Shown here piece after piece: positions 1-7,309 of a DNA stretch of 28,309 nt (positions are counted from its first letter, which is position 1; every line of letters begins with the position of its first letter). The DNA is from Bacteroidaceae bacterium. GTDB taxonomy: Bacteria; Bacteroidota; Bacteroidia; Bacteroidales; Bacteroidaceae. The translations under genes and the position numbers were made by a program. The notes beneath the pieces were generated by a model. The model was not told where the DNA came from. It did not search any database and was given only the letters and a program-made list of their open reading frames with translations. The stretch covers positions 1 through 28,309 of the forward strand of contig CAAGHW010000036.1 of the NCBI GenBank assembly GCA_900769765.1, given 5' to 3'.

Positions 1-135
1 ATTGGACTATTCTACGAAGAGGAACCGGGCGGCTACTCCATGGTTTATGTACCTATTAATATAAAGGAGAAGATTAATGCCACTACTTACACAGAGGGGA
101 TAGAACATTGTCCGCATTGCGACAAAAAGAAATAA
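1..135 (+). CDS. 3' end of an unrecognised protein (5' truncated by the window)
   Basis: An open frame runs from the first base to a TAA at 133-135 and gives the last 44 residues of a protein. The tail contains YSMVYVPINIKEKINATTY and ends in a short Cys-Pro-His-Cys motif followed by lysines, which could be half of a metal site. I do not recognise the family. The next gene starts only 28 bases downstream with no terminator or clear promoter between them, so this gene and the BspA-like gene may be co-transcribed. Confidence 0.6.
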   Translation: MGLFYEEEPGGYSMVYVPINIKEKINATTYTEGIEHCPHCDKKK

Positions 136-163
136 CAGACAAGCAACATAAACTAAAATAGAT

Positions 164-3100
164 ATGAAAAAAATCAGTCATCTTTTTACTGCACTTTTAT
201 TATTTTGCAGTACAATGGCATTTGCCGAAACCGCAGTAATCGACGGAATCACCTACAACATTGACAAGGAAGCCAGAACTGCATCCGTCATATCTAGTGA
301 CACAAAATATACCGGCAACATAGTAATCCCTGAAACTATAAAACACAATGAGGTTACATACAATGTTACAAGGATTGAAGGAACCGCGTTCTATTATTGC
401 AACGGACTCAGAAGCATAACAATACCTAACAGTATAGAAAGCATTGGCAGAAATGCATTCCAATACTGCGGACTTAAAGAAGTACATATCAGCAGTCTTT
501 CCTCTTGGTGCAACATCGACTTTGATGGTCGTTATGCAAATCCTTTGTCCTATAGTTATGTACAGAATTTATTTTTGAACGGAGAACTATTAAGCAATAT
601 TGTCATCCCCAATAATATTACAGAAATCAAGAATTACACGTTTTGCGGTTATTCAGGACTTATAAGTGTAACAATCCCCAATAGTGTTACAAGTATTGGC
701 AGTTCTGCATTCTCTGATTGCTCCGGCCTTACAAGCGTAACAATCCCTAATAGTGTTAAAAGTATTGAAGACGCTGTGTTCAATAATTGTAACAGCTTAA
801 AGAGTATAACCATTCCCAATAGTGTTACAAGCATTGAAAGTTCTGCATTTAAGGGTTGTTCAGGACTTACAAGTGTTACAATTCCCAATAGCGTTACAAG
901 CATTGGAAGTTCTGCGTTCGACGAATGCTCCGAACTCAAGGAAGCACATATCAACAACCTCACTGCTTGGTGTAATATTGATTTTGATGACGAGAGCGCA
1001 AATCCATTGTATTGTGCAAAGCATTTGTATTTAAACGGAACGTTAGTGACAGAGCTGTTAGTCCCTTCCGGTATTACAGAAATAAAAGAGTATACATTCA
1101 TCAGATGTCACGGATTCACGAAAGTCACAATTCCAAACAGCGTTAAAAGCATCAACATGTATGCATTCAAAGGTTGCTCCAACATAGAAAGTATAACCAT
1201 ACCCAATAGTGTTAAAAGCATTGGATATGTAGCATTCAGCAACTGCTCCGGACTTAAAAATGTAACAATACCCAACAGCGTTACAAATATCGAAGCCGAA
1301 GCTTTTAAAGGTTGCTCAAGCCTTACAAGCATAACAATACCAAATAGTGTCACAAACATTGGTGGTCTTGCGTTCGGCGGCTGTACAGCACTTACAAGTA
1401 TTGAAATACCCAACAGCATTACAAGCATTGAGAAAGGAACCTTTGACGGATGCTCAGGACTTATAAATATTACAATTCCAAATAGTGTCACAAGTATTGG
1501 AGAGGCTGCATTCTCAGGTTGCTCCGGACTTAAAGAAATAACAATTCCAAGTAGCGTTACAAGCATTGGAATGTCTGCGTTTAGTAAATCAGGACTAACA
1601 AGCGTTACTATACCAAACAGCGTTAAAAACATCGGAAGTTCTGCTTTCAGCAAATCCGAACTTACAAGTGTTACAATACCAAGCAGCATTACAAACATCG
1701 AAAGCAATACATTCTTCGATTGTCCAAGGCTTGCAAGCATAAAAATCCTCAATGGTGTCCAGAACATTAAAAGCTCTGCATTCTACAAATGTTCAAGTCT
1801 TACAAGTATTGAAATACCAAACAGTGTTAAAAGCATTGGTGATGAAGCGTTCTATGGTTGCTCAGGACTTACAAGCATAACAATTCCAAACAGTGTTACA
1901 AGCATTGGGTATTATGCATTCTATGGTTGTTCAAGCCTTGTAAGCGTAACAATCCCTAACAGCATTACAAGTTTAAATAGTTGTGTTTTCCAGAAGTGTT
2001 CAGGACTTAAAAGCGTTACAATTCCAAACAGCGTTATAAGCATTTACGATTCTGCCTTCGAAGGATGCACAGGGCTTACAAGCGTTACAATTCCAAACAG
2101 CGTTACAAGCATTGGAAACTTGGTGTTCCAGAATTGCACAGAGCTTAAGAGTGTAACAATTGCGGGTAACGTTAAAAGCATTGGAAGTTCAGCTTTTAAA
2201 GGTTGTTTAGGTCTAAAAAGCATAGAAATACCAAACAGCGTTACAAGTATTGGAAATTCAGCATTCTACGGTTGCTCAGGGCTTACAAGCGTTATAATTT
2301 CAAACAGCGTTAAAAGCATAGAAAATTCTACGTTCCATAGTTGCTCCGCGCTAACCGCCATAGTAATTCCAAACAGCGTTACAAGCATCGGAAACTCGGT
2401 GTTCCAGAATTGCACAGAGCTTAAGAGTGTAACAATTGCGGGTAACGTTAAAAGCATTGGAAGTTCAGCTTTCTATGGTTGCTCAGGTCTTGCAAACATT
2501 GAGATTCCAAACAGTGTTACAAGTATTGGAAATTATGCATTCCAGAATTGTTCAGGACTTAAAAGCGCAACAATATCAAATAGTGTCAAAAGTATTGGAT
2601 ATTCAGTTTTTAAAGGTTGTTCAGCTCTTACAAGCATAGAAATACCAAACAGTGTTACAAGTATTGGCGAATCCGCATTTGACCGCTGCACAGGACTGAC
2701 CGACATTGAAATACCTAACAGTGTTACAAGTATTGGAAATTCTGCATTTTACTATTGCTCTAATCTTTGTAGACTAAAAATAGGCAGCAACGTGCAGACT
2801 ATAAACAAAACAGCCTTTGCATATTGCAAAAAACTGACCCACGTCTATTCCTTTGCGACAAATGTGCCAAATACCAACAGCCAGGCATTTCACCAATCCG
2901 AAACCCAAAATGCCACATTGTACGTTCCGTCGGAAAGTATAGACGACTACAAGACTACAGCCCCATGGAGCAACTTTGGCAGAATAGTTTCACTTGATGA
3001 CGAAAATGAAACTGAGATAACAAATGTATATGCAACAACAGTTCATATAACATCGGACAATGGTGTAATATCAGTCAAAGATGCACCTGACGGAGAAACA

Positions 3101-3244
3101 ATTGAGATTTATACTGTCGCAGGCATTTTTGTTGGCAAGAATATTATTGAAGACGGCAAAGCTATAATTCAAAGCGACCTTCCAAAAGGTACTTGTGTAA
3201 TAATCAAGATTGGAGAAATGAATATAAAACATATCATAGACTAA
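164..3244 (+). CDS. BspA-like leucine-rich repeat surface protein (LRR_5 type)
   Basis: This 1026-residue protein begins with a typical Sec signal peptide (MKKISHLFTALLLFCSTMAFA). Residues 70 to 901 are 33 units of about 23 residues with the pattern SIGxxAFxxCSGLTSVTIPNSVT, the Treponema/BspA-type LRR. Known BspA-family proteins are cell-surface or secreted proteins involved in adhesion and host interaction. Units 2 and 7 carry a longer insert with WCNIDFD. After the repeats comes a short module with the phrase YKTTAPWSNFG, then a C-terminal segment of about 70 residues (HITSDNGVISV to IKHIID) resembling type IX secretion type A sorting domains. That resemblance is inferred, and no T9SS gene is in view. 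The ATG at 164 fits the signal peptide. A hairpin terminator follows. The related truncated gene at the right edge has the same tail module. Confidence 0.93.
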   Translation: MKKISHLFTALLLFCSTMAFAETAVIDGITYNIDKEARTASVISSDTKYTGNIVIPETIKHNEVTYNVTRIEGTAFYYCNGLRSITIPNSIESIGRNAFQYCGLKEVHISSLSSWCNIDFDGRYANPLSYSYVQNLFLNGELLSNIVIPNNITEIKNYTFCGYSGLISVTIPNSVTSIGSSAFSDCSGLTSVTIPNSVKSIEDAVFNNCNSLKSITIPNSVTSIESSAFKGCSGLTSVTIPNSVTSIGSSAFDECSELKEAHINNLTAWCNIDFDDESANPLYCAKHLYLNGTLVTELLVPSGITEIKEYTFIRCHGFTKVTIPNSVKSINMYAFKGCSNIESITIPNSVKSIGYVAFSNCSGLKNVTIPNSVTNIEAEAFKGCSSLTSITIPNSVTNIGGLAFGGCTALTSIEIPNSITSIEKGTFDGCSGLINITIPNSVTSIGEAAFSGCSGLKEITIPSSVTSIGMSAFSKSGLTSVTIPNSVKNIGSSAFSKSELTSVTIPSSITNIESNTFFDCPRLASIKILNGVQNIKSSAFYKCSSLTSIEIPNSVKSIGDEAFYGCSGLTSITIPNSVTSIGYYAFYGCSSLVSVTIPNSITSLNSCVFQKCSGLKSVTIPNSVISIYDSAFEGCTGLTSVTIPNSVTSIGNLVFQNCTELKSVTIAGNVKSIGSSAFKGCLGLKSIEIPNSVTSIGNSAFYGCSGLTSVIISNSVKSIENSTFHSCSALTAIVIPNSVTSIGNSVFQNCTELKSVTIAGNVKSIGSSAFYGCSGLANIEIPNSVTSIGNYAFQNCSGLKSATISNSVKSIGYSVFKGCSALTSIEIPNSVTSIGESAFDRCTGLTDIEIPNSVTSIGNSAFYYCSNLCRLKIGSNVQTINKTAFAYCKKLTHVYSFATNVPNTNSQAFHQSETQNATLYVPSESIDDYKTTAPWSNFGRIVSLDDENETEITNVYATTVHITSDNGVISVKDAPDGETIEIYTVAGIFVGKNIIEDGKAIIQSDLPKGTCVIIKIGEMNIKHIID
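371..2866 (+). repeat. 33-unit LRR coding repeat, 69-base period
   Basis: Tandem units coding for the 23-residue LRR of the BspA-like gene. The DNA period is 69 bases, with phrases such as ATTCCAAACAGCGTTACAAG recurring. Units 2 and 7 are expanded by the WCNIDF insert, and units 15 and 16 are one residue shorter in the AFSKS segment. The array also opens long antisense frames, which are by-products of the periodicity. Confidence 0.9.
2123..2472 (+). repeat. Exact 74-base internal duplication, offset 276 bases
   Basis: Bases 2123-2196 and 2399-2472 are identical as read by eye. Both code for VFQNCTELKSVTIAGNVK followed by SIGSSAF. The offset of 276 bases is exactly four 69-base units, which suggests a recent four-unit duplication or gene conversion. 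The sequences differ immediately outside these limits. Confidence 0.85.
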
Positions 3245-3272
3245 ATACCGAAACAGGGTTTCTCCCGACCTG

Positions 3273-3303
3273 AAGTGCCCACGCGTGGGCACTTCTTTTT
3301 TTT
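3273..3303 (+). terminator. Intrinsic terminator of the BspA-like gene
   Basis: A perfect 22-base palindrome at 3273-3294 (arms AAGTGCCCACG and CGTGGGCACTT) is followed by C and eight T residues. It lies 28 bases after the stop codon. Confidence 0.92.
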
Positions 3304-3321
3304 ACGAAACAATGAAGATAT

Positions 3322-3355
3322 AAAAAAGAAGAGAGAACTCTCTCGAATTCTCTCT
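3322..3355 (-). terminator. Intrinsic terminator of the tRNA-Met gene
   Basis: On the minus strand AGAGAGAA (3355-3348) pairs with TTCTCTCT (3337-3330) across a 10-base loop, followed by a T-rich run (TCTTTTTT). It begins a few bases after the mature tRNA 3' end. Confidence 0.8.
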
Positions 3356-3359
3356 TTAG

Positions 3360-3431
3360 TAGCGGGGGAAGGGATCGAACCTCCGGCCTTTGGGTTATGA
3401 GCCCAACGAGCTACCACTGCTCCACCCCGCG
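3360..3431 (-). tRNA. tRNA-Met (CAT), initiator type
   Basis: The minus strand folds into a complete 72-base cloverleaf. It has acceptor strand CGCGGGG, a short D arm with loop AGTGGTA, anticodon stem TTGGG/CCCAA around loop CTCATAA, a five-base variable region AGGCC, and a T arm with loop TTCGATC. The anticodon is CAT. Two points indicate the initiator: an unpaired first position (C1 opposite U72) and three consecutive G-C pairs at the base of the anticodon stem. The discriminator is A and CCA is not encoded. It is a lone tRNA gene with its own promoter and terminator. Confidence 0.93.
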
Positions 3432-3452
3432 ATGCGGTTTTCAAAACTGATG

Positions 3453-3483
3453 CAAAGGTATAGCTTTTTTGTTTACCTTCCAA
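3453..3483 (-). promoter_or_regulatory. Bacteroidota-type promoter of the tRNA-Met gene
   Basis: Read on the minus strand: TTG at 3483-3481, a 20-base spacer, then TACCTTTG at 3460-3453. This matches the -33/-7 consensus TTG-N19/21-TAnnTTTG exactly and would leave a leader of roughly 15 bases before the tRNA. Confidence 0.8.
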
Positions 3484-3532
3484 ATTTTGGAGCAACTTTT
3501 TCAAAAAAAGTTTATTTTTTCGCGTCATTCGA

Positions 3533-3563
3533 TTGCACAAATGTGCAACAATGTGTAATTTTG
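3533..3563 (+). promoter_or_regulatory. Bacteroidota-type promoter of the TetR-rluA operon
   Basis: TTG at 3533-3535, a 20-base spacer and TAATTTTG at 3556-3563 match the consensus exactly. The expected start of transcription is about 27 bases before the ATG at 3597, which supports that start codon over upstream in-frame codons that overlap the tRNA. Confidence 0.8.
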
Positions 3564-3596
3564 CATCGCATTTATAAAACAGTTCTGCATTCATTC

Positions 3597-4196
3597 ATGG
3601 CTACAATCGACACAAAAGAACATCTCATTAAAGTTGCAAGAAGACTATTCGCGCAACAAGGCATAGGCAACATCACTATGAACGACATTGCCCAAGCCGC
3701 TAACAAGAGCCGAAGAACCCTATACACATATTTCCAAAGCAAAGAGGAGCTACTTGAGGCATCAATAGAAATGGAGGTGAAGAAAATATCTGCTGCCATG
3801 ACAAAGGTTGCAATGTCAACACTGCCGCCTGACAAAAAAATCATCAAGCTGATATTCACGCGCCTGCAACTCACACGCAGCATAGTACGCCGTAACGGAT
3901 GTATGCACAACGACTATTTTGTCATAATAGAACACATACGCAAGAGTTTCGATGCAAAGGAGATTGCTCTGTTCCGACATATCATAGCCGAAGGCAACCA
4001 CAAGAAGATATTCAACACCGACAGCCCTGACCTGGCTGCACGTTTCCTGCATTTCTGTCTGAAAGGAATTGAGATACCATTCATAAACGGCATCGTAAGC
4101 AAGAACAACGATGAGATTTTTGTACAGGGTTTCACAGAAAAGGTCATTCTCAATGCCCTGGGGCATACAGGAACCACAAATACCATACAGCAATGA
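3597..4196 (+). CDS. TetR/AcrR-family transcriptional regulator
   Basis: The product has 199 residues. Residues 8-55 form the TetR-type DNA-binding domain: IKVARRLFAQQGIGNITMND, then IAQAANKSRRTLYTYFQSKEE, the usual helix-turn-helix followed by YxYFxSKEEL. The C-terminal part is the variable ligand-binding/dimerisation half and shows no recognised ligand motif. The start was chosen because the frame upstream runs through the tRNA gene and the promoter. The stop overlaps the start of the pseudouridine synthase (ATGA), so the two are translationally coupled. Its target is unknown; autoregulation would be usual for the family. Confidence 0.9.
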   Translation: MATIDTKEHLIKVARRLFAQQGIGNITMNDIAQAANKSRRTLYTYFQSKEELLEASIEMEVKKISAAMTKVAMSTLPPDKKIIKLIFTRLQLTRSIVRRNGCMHNDYFVIIEHIRKSFDAKEIALFRHIIAEGNHKKIFNTDSPDLAARFLHFCLKGIEIPFINGIVSKNNDEIFVQGFTEKVILNALGHTGTTNTIQQ

Positions 4197-4861
4197 ACGT
4201 ACTATACGAAGACAACCATATCATTGTAATAAACAAGGCAGCAGGAGAGATTGTACAAGGTGACAAGACAGGTGACAAATCTCTATGTGACACCATGAAG
4301 GCTTTTCTAAAGGAGAAATATGCAAAACCGGGAAATGTATTTGTTGGACTTCCGCATCGTCTCGACCGCCCCGTAAGCGGTGTCGTAGTCTTTGCCAAGA
4401 CAAGCAAGGCTCTTGAAAGGCTGAACACCATGTTCCGCGACGGCAATGTCAAAAAAATCTATTGGGCAATAACAAAAGAGTGTCCGAAACCGGGCGAAGG
4501 CGAGATAAACAGCTGGATTCTGCGTAACGAGAAGATGAACAAGAGTTTCTCGTACCCCAAGGAGGTAAAAGGAAGCAAGCATGCCCTGCTCTATTACCGC
4601 CACATTGCAGCATCACAGAACTACAATCTCATAGAGGTTGAACTGAAAACCGGCCGTCATCATCAGATACGTTGTCAGCTGTCGTCGATAGGCTGCCCCA
4701 TCAAAGGCGACCTGAAATATGGTTCAAAGCGTTCCAACCCCGACGGCAGCATATCATTGCATGCACGTTACGTAGAATTCGTACATCCTGTATCCAAAGA
4801 GCTGATACAGGTGACAGCACCTCTGCCACAGGACAAGTTATGGCAGAGTTTCGAGAAATAA
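4193..4861 (+). CDS. RluA-family pseudouridine synthase (no S4 domain)
   Basis: This 222-residue enzyme isomerises uridine to pseudouridine in rRNA or tRNA. It has the RluA signature HRLDRPVSG with the catalytic Asp at about residue 58, the opening LYEDNHIIVINKAAG, and the downstream motif LKTGRHHQIRCQLSSIGCPI. It lacks an N-terminal S4 RNA-binding domain, as the shorter RluA/TruC-like members do. The ATG at 4193 overlaps the stop of the TetR gene by four bases. The convergent peptidase gene ends only five bases after the stop, and no terminator is visible between them. The substrate position cannot be told from sequence. Confidence 0.92.
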   Translation: MNVLYEDNHIIVINKAAGEIVQGDKTGDKSLCDTMKAFLKEKYAKPGNVFVGLPHRLDRPVSGVVVFAKTSKALERLNTMFRDGNVKKIYWAITKECPKPGEGEINSWILRNEKMNKSFSYPKEVKGSKHALLYYRHIAASQNYNLIEVELKTGRHHQIRCQLSSIGCPIKGDLKYGSKRSNPDGSISLHARYVEFVHPVSKELIQVTAPLPQDKLWQSFEK

Positions 4862-4866
4862 GAGAA

Positions 4867-6096
4867 TCATTTTTTCATATAATACAGCACCGAGCAATTT
4901 CCCTTGCGGAACAGTTCGCGTGCTGTTTTTGCAATCTCTTCGGGCTGTACGGCACGATACATCTCGGGCTCGGAAAAATGAGAATCAAGATTACCGCGCA
5001 GCTCGGCAAGAGCTATATTGTTGCAAAGATTCTCGCCACCGACATTCCTGAAATAGAACTCCGACTCGAAACGGTTGCGTACCTTTTCAAGTTCTTCGTC
5101 AGGAACAAGTTCTGTTTTCAGCAAATCGAGTTCATGCCATATCGCCTCTTCGGCATCTTTTATGGAAACTCCATCGGCCACGCGGGAATATATCCAGAAC
5201 ATACCTTTATCCTCACATCCCGAGATAAAGGCATCTATCCTCGAAAATAGTTTCTTCTCCTTTACCAGACGCACGAGCAAACGCCCTGAATAGCCATTGG
5301 ACAGCACATCGGAGATGACATCGCAAGGATAATAGTCGGCATCGAGTCTGCTGCCCATATGGAATCCCATATACAACGCATTCTCGGGGACATCGCGATA
5401 TACCGTTTTACGACGCTGGCGCGTCTGACGTGGCTCTACAGGCAAAAAAGCAGGCTTGAAGCCGCTTGCAGGGATTGCACCGAACCATTTCTCGCTCCAC
5501 TCTATCACTTGCTCGAACGGGATATCACCCACGACAGCCAGCACGGCATTATCTGGAACATAATGACGTTTGTAGAAGCTTCTTATCACAGAAACAGGAA
5601 CATCCGCTATATGCTTCAATTCACGGCCAATGGTTGACCAACGATAAGGATGCACCTTGTATGCCATTGAGCGCAATATAAGGCTCGCATCACCATACGG
5701 ACGGTTCAGTTTTGTCTGTTTGAACTCTTCCATGACCACTTGTCGCTGGACATCGACCTTTTTCTTCTCGAATGTGATATTGCACATACGGTCGCTTTCC
5801 ATCCAGAAAGCAAGTTCGGCATTCTGTTTAGGAAGAGCTATATAATAATTGGTGACATCATTTGTGGTATAGGCGTTGTTTTCGCCGCCTGCACATTCAA
5901 GAGGCTCGTCGAACGACGGCACAGCCTTTGTACCCTCAAACATTAGATGTTCGAGCAGATGGGCTATACCTGTATATTCAAAACTCTCATTGCGCGCACC
6001 AACCCCGTAAAGAAGATTCACATACACCATCTGCATATCCTTCTTCGGGACGTGCACTATACGCAGACCATTGGCAAGTCTTGTCTTATTTACCAT
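4867..6096 (-). CDS. M16-family zinc metallopeptidase (M16B, processing-peptidase-like)
   Basis: The product has 409 residues. The inverted zinc motif HLLEH occupies residues 46-50 and the third ligand is a Glu of VMEE at 123-124. The C-terminal half holds the companion motif GYSGRLLVRLVKEKKLFSR, used for substrate binding in M16 enzymes. Having both in one chain of about 410 residues fits the homodimeric bacterial M16B type. There is no obvious signal peptide, so a cytoplasmic location is likely. The start overlaps the end of the upstream cyclophilin gene by 11 bases, so the two form an operon from the promoter at 7074-7104. Confidence 0.92.
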   Translation of the reverse strand: MVNKTRLANGLRIVHVPKKDMQMVYVNLLYGVGARNESFEYTGIAHLLEHLMFEGTKAVPSFDEPLECAGGENNAYTTNDVTNYYIALPKQNAELAFWMESDRMCNITFEKKKVDVQRQVVMEEFKQTKLNRPYGDASLILRSMAYKVHPYRWSTIGRELKHIADVPVSVIRSFYKRHYVPDNAVLAVVGDIPFEQVIEWSEKWFGAIPASGFKPAFLPVEPRQTRQRRKTVYRDVPENALYMGFHMGSRLDADYYPCDVISDVLSNGYSGRLLVRLVKEKKLFSRIDAFISGCEDKGMFWIYSRVADGVSIKDAEEAIWHELDLLKTELVPDEELEKVRNRFESEFYFRNVGGENLCNNIALAELRGNLDSHFSEPEMYRAVQPEEIAKTARELFRKGNCSVLYYMKK

Positions 6097-6991
6097 ATCC
6101 TTCGAGAATTGTCACCTTATTGATTTTCACATGCTGACGCGGACGACCTTTGGATGTGGCATCAACCGTCGATATCTTCTCAACGACATCCATACCCTCC
6201 ACCACTTCGCCGAACACGGTATAATGGGCATCAAGATGAGGAAGACCGCCCGTACCAAGATACTCTTTGCGTTGTTTTGCAGAATATTTGAATTCGTTTC
6301 CTTTTACAGCAGCTCTTGCCTCTGCCATCAGTTTGCTGACAAGTTTGTTCAGTTCCTCCTGCTTCTTGACATCATGCTTTGCTGCATTGTTCAACCTGTG
6401 TATCTGTTGGCGATATGGTGCCTGTACCTCATGAAACTTCTTTGTGACAAGTTCATCATTGACCTTTCTCTCACTCAATTTAAGTTCGTTTTCATCTGCA
6501 GGCTTGCCGGTAACAATATAGAAATGGGCACCCGACGAGTAATCACCCTTATTGAAACTTGCAGCAGCCACCGCACCGCGCTTGTGATAACGTTTTGATG
6601 CATCAATTTCTGACGGAACAGTAAAATCCACATCGGTGACACCCAAATCCGCTGCATCGGGCTTTGTCCTGGAAGTGTAGTCGCCAGTCTGTATAAGAAG
6701 GTCTTTCTTTACACGATAGAACAGCTGTCCATCATAGAAACCGTTCATCACAAGGTTTATGAAATTCTTACGATGTCCGGGAGTCTCACGATACAGCTTT
6801 ATGATTATATCTCCCATATTTGTCGCCAGCTGTACATATTGGTCACTATCGGGACTCTCAATGTTTAAATCTTTGACCAGAGCATCCTTAGCGACTGGTT
6901 CCTCCACATTCTTCTGTTCTTTATCACCACCTGACATACACGAAGCGAACAAAAACATTGTTGTCAGGAAAAAATAACAAATACGTTTCAT
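6086..6991 (-). CDS. Cyclophilin-type peptidyl-prolyl isomerase, lipoprotein
   Basis: About 301 residues. A lipoprotein signal (MKRICYFFLTTMFLFASC) predicts lipid attachment at Cys in LFASC, and so a periplasmic or outer-membrane foldase. Cyclophilin motifs include GDIIIKLYRETPGHRKNFINL, LFYRV (the Arg of the active site) and QTGDY, then GAHFYIVTG, and near the end AHYTVFGEVVEGMDVVEKI. Between FYIVTG and TVFGEV there is a lysine- and glutamate-rich, helical-looking insert of about 85 residues, longer than the usual loop. Three ATGs lie close together (7000, 6994, 6991). The last fits the lipoprotein signal best, but any of them could be used. It is co-transcribed with the M16 peptidase. Confidence 0.9.
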   Translation of the reverse strand: MKRICYFFLTTMFLFASCMSGGDKEQKNVEEPVAKDALVKDLNIESPDSDQYVQLATNMGDIIIKLYRETPGHRKNFINLVMNGFYDGQLFYRVKKDLLIQTGDYTSRTKPDAADLGVTDVDFTVPSEIDASKRYHKRGAVAAASFNKGDYSSGAHFYIVTGKPADENELKLSERKVNDELVTKKFHEVQAPYRQQIHRLNNAAKHDVKKQEELNKLVSKLMAEARAAVKGNEFKYSAKQRKEYLGTGGLPHLDAHYTVFGEVVEGMDVVEKISTVDATSKGRPRQHVKINKVTILEGYGK

Positions 6992-7073
6992 CATACACAT
7001 ATTATTTGTTTCAAACTACAAGACCGGCAATCATTGCCAAAAAGCAAACACGACCAATCTCCTTCATCTACCA

Positions 7074-7104
7074 CAAAAGTAAATATATTTGAAGAAAAAA
7101 GCAA
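7074..7104 (-). promoter_or_regulatory. Bacteroidota-type promoter of the cyclophilin-M16 operon
   Basis: On the minus strand TTG at 7104-7102, a 20-base spacer and TACTTTTG at 7081-7074 match the consensus. The leader would be about 70-75 bases. Confidence 0.78.
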
Positions 7105-7221
7105 TCTTACCGCTAAAAGTTAAGCGCAAATTGTTTTACTACTACCATTACTTATTATTAACGGTAGATATATATAAACTAATTTTTAAATAAGGTAAAA
7201 TGTATCGTTTTTTTTGGTTAC

Positions 7222-7242
7222 TTTGCAGAATGATTCTGCAAA
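7222..7242. promoter_or_regulatory. 21-base dyad upstream of tamB, possible operator or leader hairpin
   Basis: Arms TTTGCAGAAT and ATTCTGCAAA flank a single central G, perfect over 10 pairs. The left arm overlaps the TTTG of the weak -7 element at 7218-7225. A one-base centre suits a protein-binding dyad better than an RNA hairpin. No regulator for it is identified. Confidence 0.5.
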
Positions 7243-7309
7243 TACAGTCACCAGCACCGCAAAACTAAAAAACAAGAAGATACAACAGCACTGTTTTTGC
7301 AGCCACGAT

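Larger units (their letters stand above)
7001..7309. other. Divergent intergenic region between the cyclophilin and tamB genes
   Basis: This 309-base A/T-rich region holds the minus promoter at 7074-7104 and the 21-base dyad at 7222-7242. Near the dyad, TTACTTTG at 7218-7225 is an imperfect -7 element for tamB, with no TTG at the right distance. A small dyad CGCT/AAGCG lies near 7112-7126. The frame that continues upstream of tamB to 7214 begins with TTG, has no protein-like character and overlaps the dyad, so it is treated as non-coding. Confidence 0.6.

Noticed and set aside
649..1767. Long antisense open frames (150 and 219 residues) within the BspA gene
   Set aside because: They arise from the 69-base periodic codons. 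Their products are repeats of MLVTLLGIVTL-like text with no independent start signal, and the sense frame is clearly the real one.
3390..3596. N-terminal extension of the TetR frame upstream of 3597
   Set aside because: It would overlap the tRNA gene and both promoters. The conserved TetR helix begins shortly after the ATG at 3597.
7214..7309. Upstream TTG start of tamB
   Set aside because: It begins within the dyad and the putative promoter. The added residues look random, while the ATG at 7310 gives the standard TamB N-terminus.
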